Shown: piece by piece, positions 24,733-35,221 of the stretch
Layout of the letters: each line of letters starts with the position of its first letter
How positions within the stretch are numbered: the first letter of the stretch is position 1
Assembly (NCBI GenBank): GCA_015178975.1
Contig: WHVD01000134.1
Span: forward strand, 124,001-188,000
Length of the DNA stretch: 64,000 nucleotides
Direction: 5' to 3'
DNA from: Hysterangium stoloniferum
Taxonomy: Eukaryota; Basidiomycota; Agaricomycetes; Hysterangiales; Hysterangiaceae
Made by a program: the position numbers and the translations under genes
The notes under the pieces: generated by a model
Told to the model about the DNA's origin: nothing
Database searches by the model: none
The model's input: only the letters and a program-made list of their open reading frames with translations

Positions 24733-25892
24733 ATGGGGAATGAGAATTACTTTCAAAAACTAGGGGAAGAAAATTATAGTACATGGTGTGTTTATATGAA
24801 AGCACTTCTTGTTCACAAGGATGTCTGGGGTCTTATTGATGGTTCAGAAACTCGACCACTCAGCTCATCCTCCTCAAAATTGGTCCGCGCATTCATTGAA
24901 AAACAGCAACTTGCCCAATCGGAACTTACTCTTGGTATTGAACCAGAGCAAATCCCTCACCTCCATGAAAATGATCCCATCATCTCTTGGGAAAATTTAC
25001 ACCAAGTACACATTGCTTGTGGATTCGCGTCTCATCTCACTATTCACCGCCACTTCATGACCATGAAGAAAGACGACTCACAAAGCATGCAGCTCTAGAT
25101 CGCTGCCATGAAGCACACCTCACAATGTCTCAGCCATGCAATCAGTCTGTTAAATTTGATGATGAAACACACCTTTTTATAGGGGGAGTCCACCAATTAT
25201 TGCAACTTTTCATATGAAGATGCTAATTGTGGACCATGCATTTGGAGGTTAATGTGTGTCAGAACCACTATACACCTCCCAGAGCATCCAACCTATATTG
25301 TCAGGAGGTGCTACACTAACTGACACAAGATATTGAGATACAAAGTACTTTTATTACAAGCTTATTAAACCCTTGTATATTGTGTATTGCAATAGAGTCA
25401 ACTCATACTATTTTTAATACAGTCCTCCATCAATTAACATTGATACCGCCCTTTATCATTGGCTCAAAACTCATGAAGATGAAGAAACAATTCTGGTGCT
25501 TACCAATGGCCTCGATGACTCATATGACAAGTTCATTGTCAGCTTGGATTCCATTCCACCTGAACAACTCACCCTCAAATATGTTATCAATCGCTTACTC
25601 AATGAAAGAATCATGCCAGCTTGGCCCTCATAATTTATCCATTGTTAATAACAATGCAGAAATTCAAGCCTTTTTGGCTGCCCACCACTGTACAATTAAG
25701 TGCCCACCAAACATTTTGTGCTTCAACTGTGGGGGACATGGTCATTACCAGGTTGACTGTCCGAGCCCTAAGATTTCCCCCAATGCCAACACCAACACCA
25801 ATGCTGCTGATTGTAATGACAACATCGAAATTGGTGATACCTCAGAGAGTGCAATGGGTGCATACTGCACAGATATGATAATTCACACTTAG
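24733..25892 (+). pseudogene. Copia-type gag, interrupted
   Basis: The frame starts at ATG 24733 with the copia gag signature NYSTWCVYMKALL and DVWGLIDGSE (UBN2/DUF4219-like region). That frame stops at 25098. A second frame (25380-25892) carries the rest, including the CCHC zinc knuckle CFNCGGHGHYQVDC (around 25720-25760). The 280 bp between them contains stops and is either an insertion or decayed coding sequence. No pol domain follows before the 3' LTR. In live elements Gag packages the RNA. This copy looks broken. Confidence 0.8.
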
Positions 25893-25928
25893 GGAGCCTT
25901 TTGTTCAAATGCTTCAATTAAGGGATTG

Positions 25929-26070
25929 TGTTGAAATATGATATATATAATTAGTAATCTTGCATTCTTTTGTATATAGATTAGTAACTACTGTATAGTT
26001 GCTTAGTAATACTAACACTTTTTGTTCACATCCATGATGTACTGATGCATACCTGCACCTTAATTCAACA
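25929..26070 (+). repeat. 3' LTR of the gag-only element
   Basis: 142 bp, five differences from the 5' copy. Three of the five are CpG in the 5' LTR and CA or TG here (in the CGCATCCACGACG word), which points to deamination after insertion. Confidence 0.9.
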
Positions 26071-26805
26071 ACAACTTCATTCTGATGTCCTGAAGATGCC
26101 TTTCAGGTGAAGAATTGTTGCATCTCATCATGCAGCTTGTGCTTCCTGATAACCATAATCTGCTCGCACTTCACAATTGGATACAAATTTTGGGACAACT
26201 ATTGGTTGAATCCCTCCTCAAAACATATTCTGATAAGCATGTCTTTTGGACTGTAAAACATCAGAGCACTTTGGCCAGGGCAAACTCTGGTGTGTTACTT
26301 GGCTGCCTGCATGACCTGGAGCTGATCTGAATGAATGCAATACCACCACCACAGCTGAAGAGTGGACCTGTGTGCTAACTCATAATGGATGGTTGTTACC
26401 TATCAAATGTAATTTTCAGCTCTGCTTGATGCCCCATAAAAATCATAGTCAGGTAATCCATACTCTGCCTTTGAGCTGCTGCAACTGCCTTTTGTGTACT
26501 GGTGACATTGATCATCTGTCCAGAGTAATCTGCTGATGATTGGACTTGTGGCCTGCAGCCCTATGCATACTTAAGTCATAATGGAAATGGTGTGATAACT
26601 GACCTAAGGTGTGTTTTTTGATTGCCTCAGTTTTCCTGAGGTAGTATTGACAGCAGCCTGTGCAGATATGTTTTCCAGGACCATCTCCTTTTCTGTTGTG
26701 CATAAAAAAAAGTTTGGTCCCACTTTCAAATGACTCTGAACATTGCTGGCAGATAATGGGTCTACCATCCTTTGTAGTAAAATCTGCAAATTCATCCTGA
26801 GGCAT
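26071..26805 (-). pseudogene. 5' part of the disrupted zinc-finger / possible alpha-kinase-like gene
   Basis: Starts ATGCCTCAGG at 26805 on the minus strand. The N-terminus (MPQDEFADFTTKDGRP, then IICQQC, HICTGCCQYY) has spaced CxxC pairs that could form a zinc finger around residues 20-55. A later stretch near 26450 reads AVAAAQRQSMDYLT. The gene continues on the other side of the gag-only element at 22362. The start codon itself is the target site of a solo LTR (26806-27390). Function not established; see the 3' part for the kinase-like hint. Confidence 0.45.
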
Positions 26806-27390
26806 TGTCACGAATGTACAAGCTCAAATTTCAATAATATTCAATTTAATATTTCTTCAACATTCCTTTGACTTTTGGACTTGACTTTCAGACTCGACTT
26901 CCAACTCGACTTTCAGACTAGACTTCCGACTCAACTTTCAGACTCGACTTCCAACTCGACTTTTGGACTTGACTTCCGACTTGACTTTTGGACTTGACTT
27001 CCAACTTGACTATTCTTCGGCAATATCTTCAACAATCTCGAATATCTTCGACTTGTCTCAGTTTCATGTCATTGATGATTTCACTTTGATATCATATTAT
27101 CATCATAGGTAAATGATATATAGTATATAAGGGCAATGATAGGAACGAAGGAAGTCAGTCAGAAAACCTGTACTATATTATATTATTACTGTATTATATA
27201 ATCATCGAACTTTTCTGAGTCCTTCTTTGACTTATGTATTTATTCATGAGCCTCTGTGTCCTATCTTTGCCTCACACATTATCAACAGGACAACTTAATA
27301 TTTCGTCGAATAAGGCATCCATTATTCAATATTGTTGAATATTCTTCAATCGTTTATTCGACTTTATTGAGTAAAATTCGATTCGTGACA
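26806..27390 (+). repeat. Solo LTR (family C), TSD GGCAT, with internal minisatellite
   Basis: 585 bp starting TGTCACGAAT and ending ATTCGTGACA, so the ends form a perfect 10-bp inverted pair, flanked by GGCAT on both sides (26801-26805, 27391-27395). The orientation given is arbitrary. It holds a run of GACTTCCAACTCGACTTT-like units of about 22-24 bp at 26875-27010. A truncated reverse-complement relative lies at 36985-37108. A short MITE with the same ends cannot be excluded, but the 5-bp TSD and TG...CA ends favour an LTR. Confidence 0.82.
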
Positions 27391-27395
27391 GGCAT

Positions 27396-28266
27396 GATGT
27401 GTCTGACTTGGAGTTTACCTAAGGAAAACCAGAACTTTCTTTGCATTTTGCCTTGTCACACAACCTGTCAGACATAGTCAACAATACTGGGCAGCTACTA
27501 GTGGTGAGCTTTAACAGGAACTTATGCTTCTTCTGTACTGCTCCTAATTACAATCTCAAATTCCAACAGAAGCTATTGTAGTATGGCATTTCATGTGGTA
27601 TAGTATTTCACTCAAAAGATTGACGACATGTTTTCATGTTACTGCATAATGAACCCTCATAGTCACACTTTCCTCCCTTCCTTTCCAGATATCACATTCC
27701 TTTCTCTCAACTCATCCTCTGTGGCATTCACCCTAATATATACACTCCAACACCCCACTCAACTCTTTGAACTATTCTCGACTTAATCAAATCAAGTATT
27801 CCCATCCTTCTGTGACATTTAGATCACTCTCTCTGTGTTCTATTCTTCCTCAAGTCAATAAACATCCTATCACATCCTTTATCTTTCACAACACCCACAT
27901 TTGTGGTCACTGTGGTTAGCACGTCCCTTCTGCCAGCAACCAATTTAGAGAAACCAGTTGAAGTGACACTATACTGTACTTGCGACTGTCATCCTATGGG
28001 GTTTGGCCACACCATTACAGTTTGGTGTGGGCATCTACCATGCCACTGCTATTTGCTGCTGCTGAGTATACATATGTAGCTAATGGTTACACTCTCATCT
28101 TCCATGACCATTGTATTAAGCCTACTTTCTTACTATATATTTAGTCAGATTCTATGGGAATCCTGTTAGATAATCAACTTTCATGAGTAATACTGTGCTA
28201 CACCTTGTACTTTTCTGCTTTGTGACACCCTGCTTGTTATTTGCACTCATGACCTGTTTATCTTGT
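27396..28266. other. Non-coding stretch between solo LTR and Ngaro-1
   Basis: No motif-bearing frame on either strand. The first 100 bases may be the old upstream region of the kinase-like pseudogene, because the LTR sits exactly at its start codon. Nothing else recognised. Confidence 0.4.
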
Positions 28267-28364
28267 CCAGCGTCGACTATTACAGACTAGACAGTGAAGA
28301 GCTGAGTGGTTGGGTAAAGGAAGAGCGTTAGCTCTTCGTGTGTGCGTGGGAAGACTCGCCGCTC
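28267..28364 (-). repeat. Ngaro-1 terminal repeat B2
   Basis: 98 bp, CCAGCGTCGACTATTAC...GACTCGCCGCTC; the partner B1 is at 28687-28784 with only a few changes. It contains the palindrome-like GAGCGTTAGCTC. Confidence 0.9.
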
Positions 28365-28498
28365 GGGAGGGCGGGTAATCATAACGCATTAACAGCTCTC
28401 GTTACTGTATAATCCGCTAACTACGGTAGATATATCACATCGAAATATTGATACTGGATTACTGCCACTGTCTAAAGAAAGGGCTAGGGTGGGTGGGT

Positions 28499-28686
28499 AA
28501 AAATTAACTGTGTAGATATGTAGAGATAAGGAACAGAAGTCAGTGATGAGAAAAACAGAAAGGACTGAGGATCGACAGCGACATCGTACGAGAACACAAG
28601 GCGTGCAAATCCTACATATGCTCAGCTGGACATTGAGTGCCGAACTACTCCCGGCATGCCAGGGATCGTGCGGCACTCGACACTAT
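28499..28686 (-). repeat. Ngaro-1 repeat A2
   Basis: 188 bp matching A1 (32969-33156) at about 181 positions by eye. Most differences are C/T or G/A, several at CpG. It directly abuts B1. Confidence 0.9.
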
Positions 28687-28784
28687 CCAGCGTCGACTAT
28701 TACGGACTAGACAGTGAAGAGCTGAGTGGTTGGGTAAAGGAAGAGCGTTAGCTCTCCGCGTGTGCATGGGAAGACTCGCCGCTC
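28687..28784 (-). repeat. Ngaro-1 repeat B1
   Basis: 98 bp; joins the 3' end of the coding part to A2. Related to the sequence at 44935-45034 next to the Ngaro-2 recombinase end. Confidence 0.9.
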
Positions 28785-28836
28785 ACCTGCAAAAGGCCTG
28801 CCTACTACCGCGGCGAGACTACGCCGCTCACCCAAC

Positions 28837-29760
28837 CTAGGCAGCCGCGTTTCTGACGGACAGGTTCGATATGTGCCATGATGCAATTTGCTCGAAGGCC
28901 CTTATGTATGTTTCATATGCTAAGGATTTCCATCTGCCCGCTAGTTGTACTATCTCGGGATCAACTCCTTGCGCTAAGAAGAAGGAGGCGCCGCCAATGC
29001 GGAAAGAGTGGCCCAAGGTTGTTCCCCATCCACAAGCCTGGAGGACTGAATTAATCTGGTGGAGTGCTGCCTTTTTAACTATTGGTCTGACCTCTCCCTT
29101 GTTGTCTCGCCAGCAAAATAAAGGATTGTCCGGCCCTGCTGGGACAACCTTGGCTAAATTGATCAAGGCATCAATCGGGCAGACTCCCTGTTGGTCCGTA
29201 ATAAATACTGCCTGAATCTCTCCGACTTTGGCTGTCTTTGCAGATGGCAGGTCTAAACGTGCGTAGCGTTTTCCATCATTGTCACGACTAATTAGAACAT
29301 CCTTTCATTTTAGGTGTTTGGTGGTGTCAAAGTGCGGTCTGGATGTCACGGTAACCTCGCCAAAACGCATTAGTCCCCAGAAGGTGCATGAAGCCATGGC
29401 CCAAATGCATGTATCGAATGCATCGCTCAGGTCCAGGATTGACTTCAGTGCGAATAACATCCTCAATTGTACTGGGGGTCGTGGGGGTCGTTTTCGTGCT
29501 GTGCCTTGTAAGTTCTCCAATCCTCATAGTGACCATTCAATTTTTGTGTGTTCCTTGTCGGACAGCGGTGGTGGCCAGCCTTGTGCTATATGCCATGCCC
29601 TGATTGATGAAAGGTATTTCCTTGTCACACTGACGGAGATTGTCTCGAATCTGGTTCCAGCAGCCAGGCCATTTCCGAGAAATGATGGGTCTGCAGCTGC
29701 CCAGAGAGCAAAGGAATGGATCACTGGGAAGGATGCCGGTAGTCTATCCACTTCTGCAAT
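28837..29760 (-). pseudogene. Ngaro-1 tyrosine recombinase, broken
   Basis: Three minus frames give one recombinase: 29524-29751 (KYLSSIRAWHIAQGW), 29305-29520 (FWGLMRFGEVT, holding the first catalytic Arg) and 28837-29166 (GHSFRIGGASFF and AGRWKSLAYETYIRAF, with His-x-x-Arg and the Tyr nucleophile). An in-frame TGA interrupts the frame after KHLK (near 29307) and there is at least one frameshift, so the R-H-R-Y residues are all visible but not in one frame. In live elements this enzyme inserts the circular cDNA. Confidence 0.88.
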
Positions 29761-30029
29761 TGAGAAGATGCCACAGAAGATGTGAAATTTTCGTAGGCCA
29801 GCGCCGTAGGCTTTGGGTTCTTTTAAAGAGGCCTCTGATGTGATCGTTGTGATTAATTGGAGGACCGGGTGCTGTATAGTAGCAGGCGGGGGTGTGTTGA
29901 CGCCTCTCCACTTGAACAGCCTCTCTGCTGCTTTGCATGGAGGTCTCAGTGGGGATGTGGCTAGGTGCCCATGATTAGATGATGATATATTCGATGCTTG
30001 GGTAAATGGTGCTGGTAGAAATGCCAGTG

Positions 30030-31620
30030 CTACGATGATTGGATCCGATGACGCAAATGGATGGGAATATCCATCTCGGCACGGGTGTTTGCCCTCGGGA
30101 AACCCCTGAGAAATTCAGTGATGTGTCCTCGTGAGAGGGCATCCGACACGTTGTCTCTTGAGGGTATGTAAATGGCTTTCAAATGAATTCGGTGGGTGGC
30201 TAGTAGGCGGTAAATCTCTTTTAGGACCTTGTTTGTCTCCTTGCTGCGGGAACGACCCTTGTTTATAACGGCGACTACCCCACTGTTGTTGGAGCACACC
30301 AAGAACGTTGAATGAGAAGGGAGTTGATGGCGCAGCAAGCCATTCTGCAGTGCCAATCTCAGGCCCAGCTCTACTGCTACCGCTTCTGCCCACCCAATAT
30401 CGCATTCGCAGCGAGGGCCGACTTTGAAACTGGGAGCCCATTTCCAGGCGGCCCAATGGCAGTTGACGATGACGCCTATCCCATAGGATGAGCTGGCATC
30501 TCCCCACCAGCCGATGTCTACTACATCGGGCGATGGAATTGGGAGTTCGTTTGGCAAATGCCGGAGTATGTACTGGATCCAGGAGAGATCTGCTCGCACT
30601 GATGGGGTTGGCAGTAGGTGTGCTCTGTGAGAATGAAAACTGTTTGTGAATGCCGCGATGGACCGGAGAAAGGGCCTGATCCATGGGAAGATGGCCGACA
30701 AGTGCACCAACTTCCCGTGTAGCTTCTCCGCCTCATTTGCTGAGAACTGCGTGCCCTCTGTCATCCACTGCGTGATCAAGGTGAGGGTCGCACGTAGTTT
30801 CTCTGGTGGCACAGCAACTGTCTTGGAGTTCAAGTTCCATAGGAAGCCGATGTACTTCTGCACTGTTGCAAATGGTCGTGTTTTGCTTCTGCTCCATGGG
30901 ACCCCGAATTGGGCAGACAAGGTGATGAAGTCCTCTTCTGTCCAAATCTGACCTGGAAGGCGAATGGCTAGGAAGTCGTCCACCCATTTGAGTAGCCGTC
31001 CGAAGCCTGCCTTCCGATACAGCGCTATCAGCATATCTGCAATGCTGCCAAAAACTCCCGCGCTGGAGGCCAGGCCAAATGCTACTGCTCGGTCGACGTA
31101 TACCAAGCCATCCCACGAAATGCAGCAAGTGTTCTGTTGATCTGGTCTTATGGGGGTCACTCTGTATGCGGCAGAGATGTCGAATGTGGCCGCTACGCAG
31201 CCCTCCAGTAAGGATAAGATTAGTGCTGCGGCGTCCGCAAAGGTGCCCCACTCTGTGGGGAGGTTGTCTGAATTTATTCCGCTGTTTATGGAAGGGTATT
31301 CTGGGTCTCCCCGGGGAAAGGAAAGGTCTTGGATTAGGCGGTAAGTGTTGGAGTTTGGTTTTGGGATGAGGCCCAGTGGGGAGGTCTGAAATGGGCTGAT
31401 GATCTGCTCTAGCTCCGCTGGGGTGAAGCCCCGAGAGTAGCGTCCAGCCCCTTGTTCGCTCGCTATGTACTTGTATATAAAGTCCGTGTCTAAAGAAGAG
31501 GATCTGTGATTTTCGAAAAATGACAGTGCGCGATATGCAGTCCTTTACCCCAATATCAAAGCCATTGATTAAACCTGAGATAACGTATTCCCACCTGTCG
31601 AGTATACCATATTTACTTAA
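30030..31620 (-). pseudogene. Ngaro-1 reverse transcriptase / RNase H
   Basis: The RT core is open at 30030-31160: GLVYVDRAVAFGLASS, then WVDDFLAIRLP (VDD catalytic box), the RNase H block DIGWWGDASSSYG, the Glu region WAEAVAVELGLRL, and DNVSDALSRGH near the end. The last RNase H Asp region reads VCSNNSGVVAVINKG, so the usual Asp of 'RSDNSG' is Asn here, a probable active-site loss. Upstream RT sequence (LSKYGILDRWEYVISGL, GFDIGVK) is in another frame, joined at CATTTTTCGAAAATC as in Ngaro-2. Confidence 0.85.
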
Positions 31621-31749
31621 TGTACGTGCCGCTTCAATTGGATCAAGCGGCGTCATGACCCTTCTTGGGTCAGAGGTGCTTGCAGGCTGCTGCTCCGTGG
31701 TCTTGCTCGAAGCAGATGCTGCACATGTGTGCATTGGTGCAGGTGTCAC

Positions 31750-32949
31750 CCCACCGGCACTGTGTTCCTGTTGCCCACTTGAAACAAAACTGCTTTCCAT
31801 CGGGGGATGCCAAGGCGTGCTTGTTTCTGGCATCCCGGGTGATTGGGGCAGCATTCTTCCCTGCTATGGGATTTCGCGATGGATGTCACGACAGCATGGT
31901 GGGCCAAAAGCGCATCAGCTCTGGTGTCACCCCCATGAATCCTAGTACGGTCGACTGCTGCTGCTGCTGCTGAGAGCCAGTCGATGATGGAGATGCTCCT
32001 CTCATTATCGCAGTCCAGTCCTTTGGCCACAATGTTGCCTGAAGGCAAGAAGGTGAATTCTTCCAAGCCTCTCTCTGCCTTCCGCTGCACCTCCGTAGTG
32101 AGGGCTGTATAAGGGACGTAATGTAGGTTCCTGAAGGCTTCCTCTACCTTCCGAGGAATGGCTGTGAATGGATACAATAAAAATGAGCTGGTTGGCCCCT
32201 GACACAAGGTATAATAATGAATAGAAGGTGCGGCAAGCAACAGAAAGGGGGGGGGGGTTACACTGTATGACTGGCCCAGAGCCTGGCATCCGTTAGATTG
32301 CCATGGGACTCTGCAGGCCAGCTGCATGACGGCTTAACTCATGCTCCTCCCAGGTGCCAGCGGCTCCCTGTGGTGGACTGTCTGTAATGGGGTCCCGGCC
32401 TACAGGCCGGCCCCTGAGCTGTCTGAATGATGCTGCACACTGAGAGTGCTGCAGCTGTGTCTGATTGGGCCAAAGAGATAGATAGATGGACTCACGGATC
32501 TCTAGGGCATTGGCCTTGAATCCTGGAATTATATCAGGAACCACTGCCTTCCTGGTGGTCCTAGTGTCGCCAGCCATGGAGGCCCATATGTTGGCCAGCT
32601 GGATCATATCTGGGTCAGTGAATAATCTCGTCACATCTGGTGAGACGTCTAGAAGGACCCTGCTGCCATGGATGTCTGGTCTGCCTTGAGCCAACAGTAG
32701 GTCTCGTCGTGCAGCCAATTGTGCAATCTGGGCCTCTAGTTGATCGATCTCGTGAGGGGGGGAGGACTGGCGATCTCCCTGATTGTTGTTGGTGGTCTCC
32801 AGATGTGGGATGACTGGGGAATGTGGGATGCCAGCTGTCGCCGAAAGAGGAGGTTCCGGTCCTGCTTCGGGGTGGGGCGGGTGCCCTTCAGGGTTCAGGT
32901 TGATACCCAAGTGGGTGAACACGCCTTGAGGTAGGGATCCAGATGTCAT
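31750..32949 (-). pseudogene. Ngaro-1 gag with intron, C-terminal part deleted
   Basis: Exon 1 is 32949-32496 (start MTSGSLPQGVFTHLG). The inferred intron is 32495-32162 (GTGAGT...CACAG, 334 nt). Exon 2 runs on from 32161. Splicing joins ...LEIP/IPRKVEEAF in the same place as in Ngaro-2. After VVTSIAKSHS the sequence jumps: relative to Ngaro-2 about 0.37 kb containing the CCHC knuckle is missing. Without splicing the intron shifts the frame. Probably dead. Confidence 0.8.
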
Positions 32950-32968
32950 CGAGTGAGCTTTAGAAAAG

Positions 32969-33156
32969 AAAAATTAACTGTGTAGATATGTAGAGATAAG
33001 GAACAGAAGTCAGTGATGAGAAAAACAGAAAGGACTGAGGATCGACAGCGACGTCGTATGAGAACACAAGGCGTGCGAATCCTACATATGCTCAGCTGGA
33101 CGTTGAGTGCCGAACTACTCCCGGCACACCAGGGATCGTGTGGCACTCGACACTAT
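32969..33156 (-). repeat. Ngaro-1 terminal repeat A1 (5' end)
   Basis: 188-bp left-end repeat in element orientation, just upstream of the gag ATG at 32949. Its partner A2 is at 28499-28686. Confidence 0.9.
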
Positions 33157-33247
33157 AACTATATAGCCGAGGGGTATACAAGGTCCTACTATTTGCCATT
33201 ACAGCAGTTCAAAATTGAGGTTGATCACTCCAGCTTGCCATACTTAG

Positions 33248-34862
33248 CTCCAAAACTTTTTAGGATCCTTTATTTTATATAAACTCCGCCAATCACTCAT
33301 TGGATCCTCAACCAAGTTAAGGATCCAATATGTGATTGGCAGGTTGTTAGGGCAACACTAACAAGGCTACCAAACACAAGACAAAACGAAATATGAAGGG
33401 AAGAGGGGACAGCTCAATGACAGGGGAGATCACACTTGTTTGTAGTGGGATTCCTAAGAGATTGAAACTAAAGACTAGCTATGTACATGCCCCCTATTTA
33501 TACTATTTATTTAATACTTATTTAGTATTTTTTATTTATGAAAAACCTGAGAAGAATACTAAAAATGGCATATATGCATCCTACATTGCATAGTTGCACT
33601 GTGGTGCTTATATAATCCTGCCCGGCACTGTGTAGGTCCGTGCGGCGTGCCCGTGCTTGCGTAGGCTCTGACTGCAGTTGCAGTGCTGGTGGCCTCCATA
33701 GGCACACAGTGCTTTTGTTTCAACCTGTTCCTGGATGTTTCAATATCCGACTTCCGATCTCCAACTTCCAACTTCCGATCCCCAACTACGGAACATCACA
33801 GTTACCATATCATCCGCATTCTTCCCTTGTTCCGCATTTGGTAATTTGTCCGTTGACAAGTATTCACTCGTTTGTTTTTTGTATTCCCGTTTCAGAATAT
33901 TGTCTCCCTAATATGTCTTATTGTATTTCCGTTTTAAAGAACACTTCCGTTTCCGTCTTATTATGGTCTTAGTTTGTAGTACAATAACGAGTAGACTTAT
34001 ATTAGTTTCCGCGAATTTGTACTTTACCTTAGATCTGATATCGACTTAGTTTCTTATTCCTCCTCCCATCTTTCTGTACGCTCAATATTCAGAACTCTTC
34101 AGAACTCTGAATATCCATATCTTCTGTTGTAAGTTTTACTTCCGAAATTAAGGACATTGAGCATTTGCGTAGAGGCGCAGCACATAAGCTGAAGCCGACA
34201 TCCTGACCCTATCCACGAGTTTCCGACTTCCCGGTGACTTTCCGATAGTTCCGGAATAAGTTCCCGACACAGCACTTAACAGCTTTGCACTATATGTCTG
34301 TCGGGGTGTAGACCGTCAGCCTTATGTCGGCGCCGTCATTTGCACCGTACCGATGCTACATTGCGTCGTTATCACTGCATGGCCATATTCAGGACGTAGG
34401 CGGCACCGTCATTGTTATGTCAGCACTGTCGCTTGGCTGTGCTGCCGCGCTGTGCATGCACATTGCGAGTGTGCAGTGTGCACATGTGTCACGACGGTGC
34501 GACCATTTTCAATGGCAGTGGTGGTGGCATGATTACATAATCGTTCTTGTGTCGTGCCTGCACGACTACATGTAGCTATAATTAAAATAAACTAAATTAA
34601 AAAAATAAATGGCAAAAATATATTATATATATATTACCCTGACACAGGTTTAGAATCCAATGAACTATTGGATCCTTAAAGATCCATAACTGAGTTAAAA
34701 TCGGTTAAGGATCTAATATGTGATTGCAGTGTTTAGAATTCAACAAACTTTTGGATCCTCAAAAGATCCCTTACCAATTTTAACTCTTATAATAATTCAA
34801 TGGATGGTTGTTGGAGTTTATATAAAATAAGGGTCTACTAAGGATCCTAAATTTTTTTGGAG
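33248..34862. repeat. Fold-back repeat with GGATCC-rich arms
   Basis: The left arm (33248-33287, CTCCAAAACTTTTTAGGATCC... to TATATAAACTCC) is the inverted match of the right arm (34813-34862, GGAGTTTATATAAAATAAG... to TTTTTTTGGAG). Many further GGATCC or GATCCTT words with ATTGG or CAATCAC lie inside and up to 35180. Another inverted pair, TGGAGAGAGGGGTT (34858-34871) and AACCCCTCTCTCCA (35058-35071), overlaps the right end. A MITE or decayed DNA transposon is likely; no transposase and no clear target duplication were found. Confidence 0.6.
33716..34281 (+). repeat. Solo LTR, family A, TSD GCTTT
   Basis: 566 bp in plus orientation starting TGTTTCAACC and ending CACTTAACA, with perfect GCTTT on both sides (33711-33715, 34282-34286). 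It matches the 5' LTR of the first gypsy element (3309-4669 without its insert). It is nested in the fold-back repeat, so it is younger than that repeat. Confidence 0.92.
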
Positions 34863-35221
34863 AGAGGGGTTATCCCAGTGAATAAGGGGTGTCAAAAGAA
34901 TAAACTTGTGGATCCACAACCTCATGGTATGTCGATTTAATTTCCTTTAAAGTGTGTTGAGACTTGAGACACTTAGAAAAAGCCAGAAGAAAAGTGTGTT
35001 GACCTCATCAGAGGGAATGGATGTCTGTTCACATTGCAATAAGAGAGAGACCACCAGGAAAACCCCTCTCTCCAATAATCATTGGATCCTTATAAGATTT
35101 AAAATTAGTTAAGGAGCCAAAAGGTAGGTGGAGGGTGATCAGGTGTACATAGGATCTTTTAAGCATCAACCATATCATTAAATATAAACTCCCTCAAATT
35201 TGTAATAGTCCAGTGGGGTTC
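34863..35221. repeat. GGATCC-word repeat DNA flanking the copia element
   Basis: Continuation of the same repeat family as 33248-34862, with inverted words (AACCCCTCTCTCCA, CATTGGATCCTTA) but no clean ends. No coding capacity seen. Confidence 0.45.

Larger units (their letters stand above)
22363..26070 (+). mobile_element. Gag-only (non-autonomous) copia-type LTR element, TSD ACAAC
   Basis: Two 142-bp LTRs (22363-22504 and 25929-26070; TGTTGAAAT...TTCAACA, 5 differences by eye) flanked by a perfect duplication ACAAC (22358-22362, 26071-26075). A primer-site-like GGTTATAGGCCCC follows the 5' LTR directly. The inner part has a 2.2-kb AT-rich leader with several tandem repeats, then only gag; no protease, integrase, RT or RNase H was seen, and the 3' LTR follows within about 40 bp of the gag frame. 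A purine stretch (AAGGGATTG) precedes the 3' LTR. It sits inside the kinase-like pseudogene and is read opposite to it. Confidence 0.88.
28267..33156 (-). mobile_element. Ngaro-1: tyrosine-recombinase (DIRS-order) retrotransposon with split direct repeats
   Basis: On the minus strand the order is A1 (33156-32969), gag, RT/RNase H, tyrosine recombinase, B1 (28784-28687), A2 (28686-28499), a 134-bp spacer, and B2 (28364-28267). A1/A2 are 188 bp with about 7 differences; B1/B2 are 98 bp. The A1-ORFs-B1-A2-B2 layout and the absence of a methyltransferase domain match the Ngaro group known from basidiomycetes. No target duplication was found, as expected for recombinase-mediated insertion. Each A repeat carries the inverted words GAGTGCCG/CGGCACTC. 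Coding regions are broken. Confidence 0.92.

Noticed and set aside
26806..27390. MITE with 10-bp inverted ends instead of an LTR
   Set aside because: Possible, but the 5-bp duplication and TG...CA ends fit a solo LTR better, and a longer related fragment lies beside other solo LTRs. Kept as LTR with reduced confidence.
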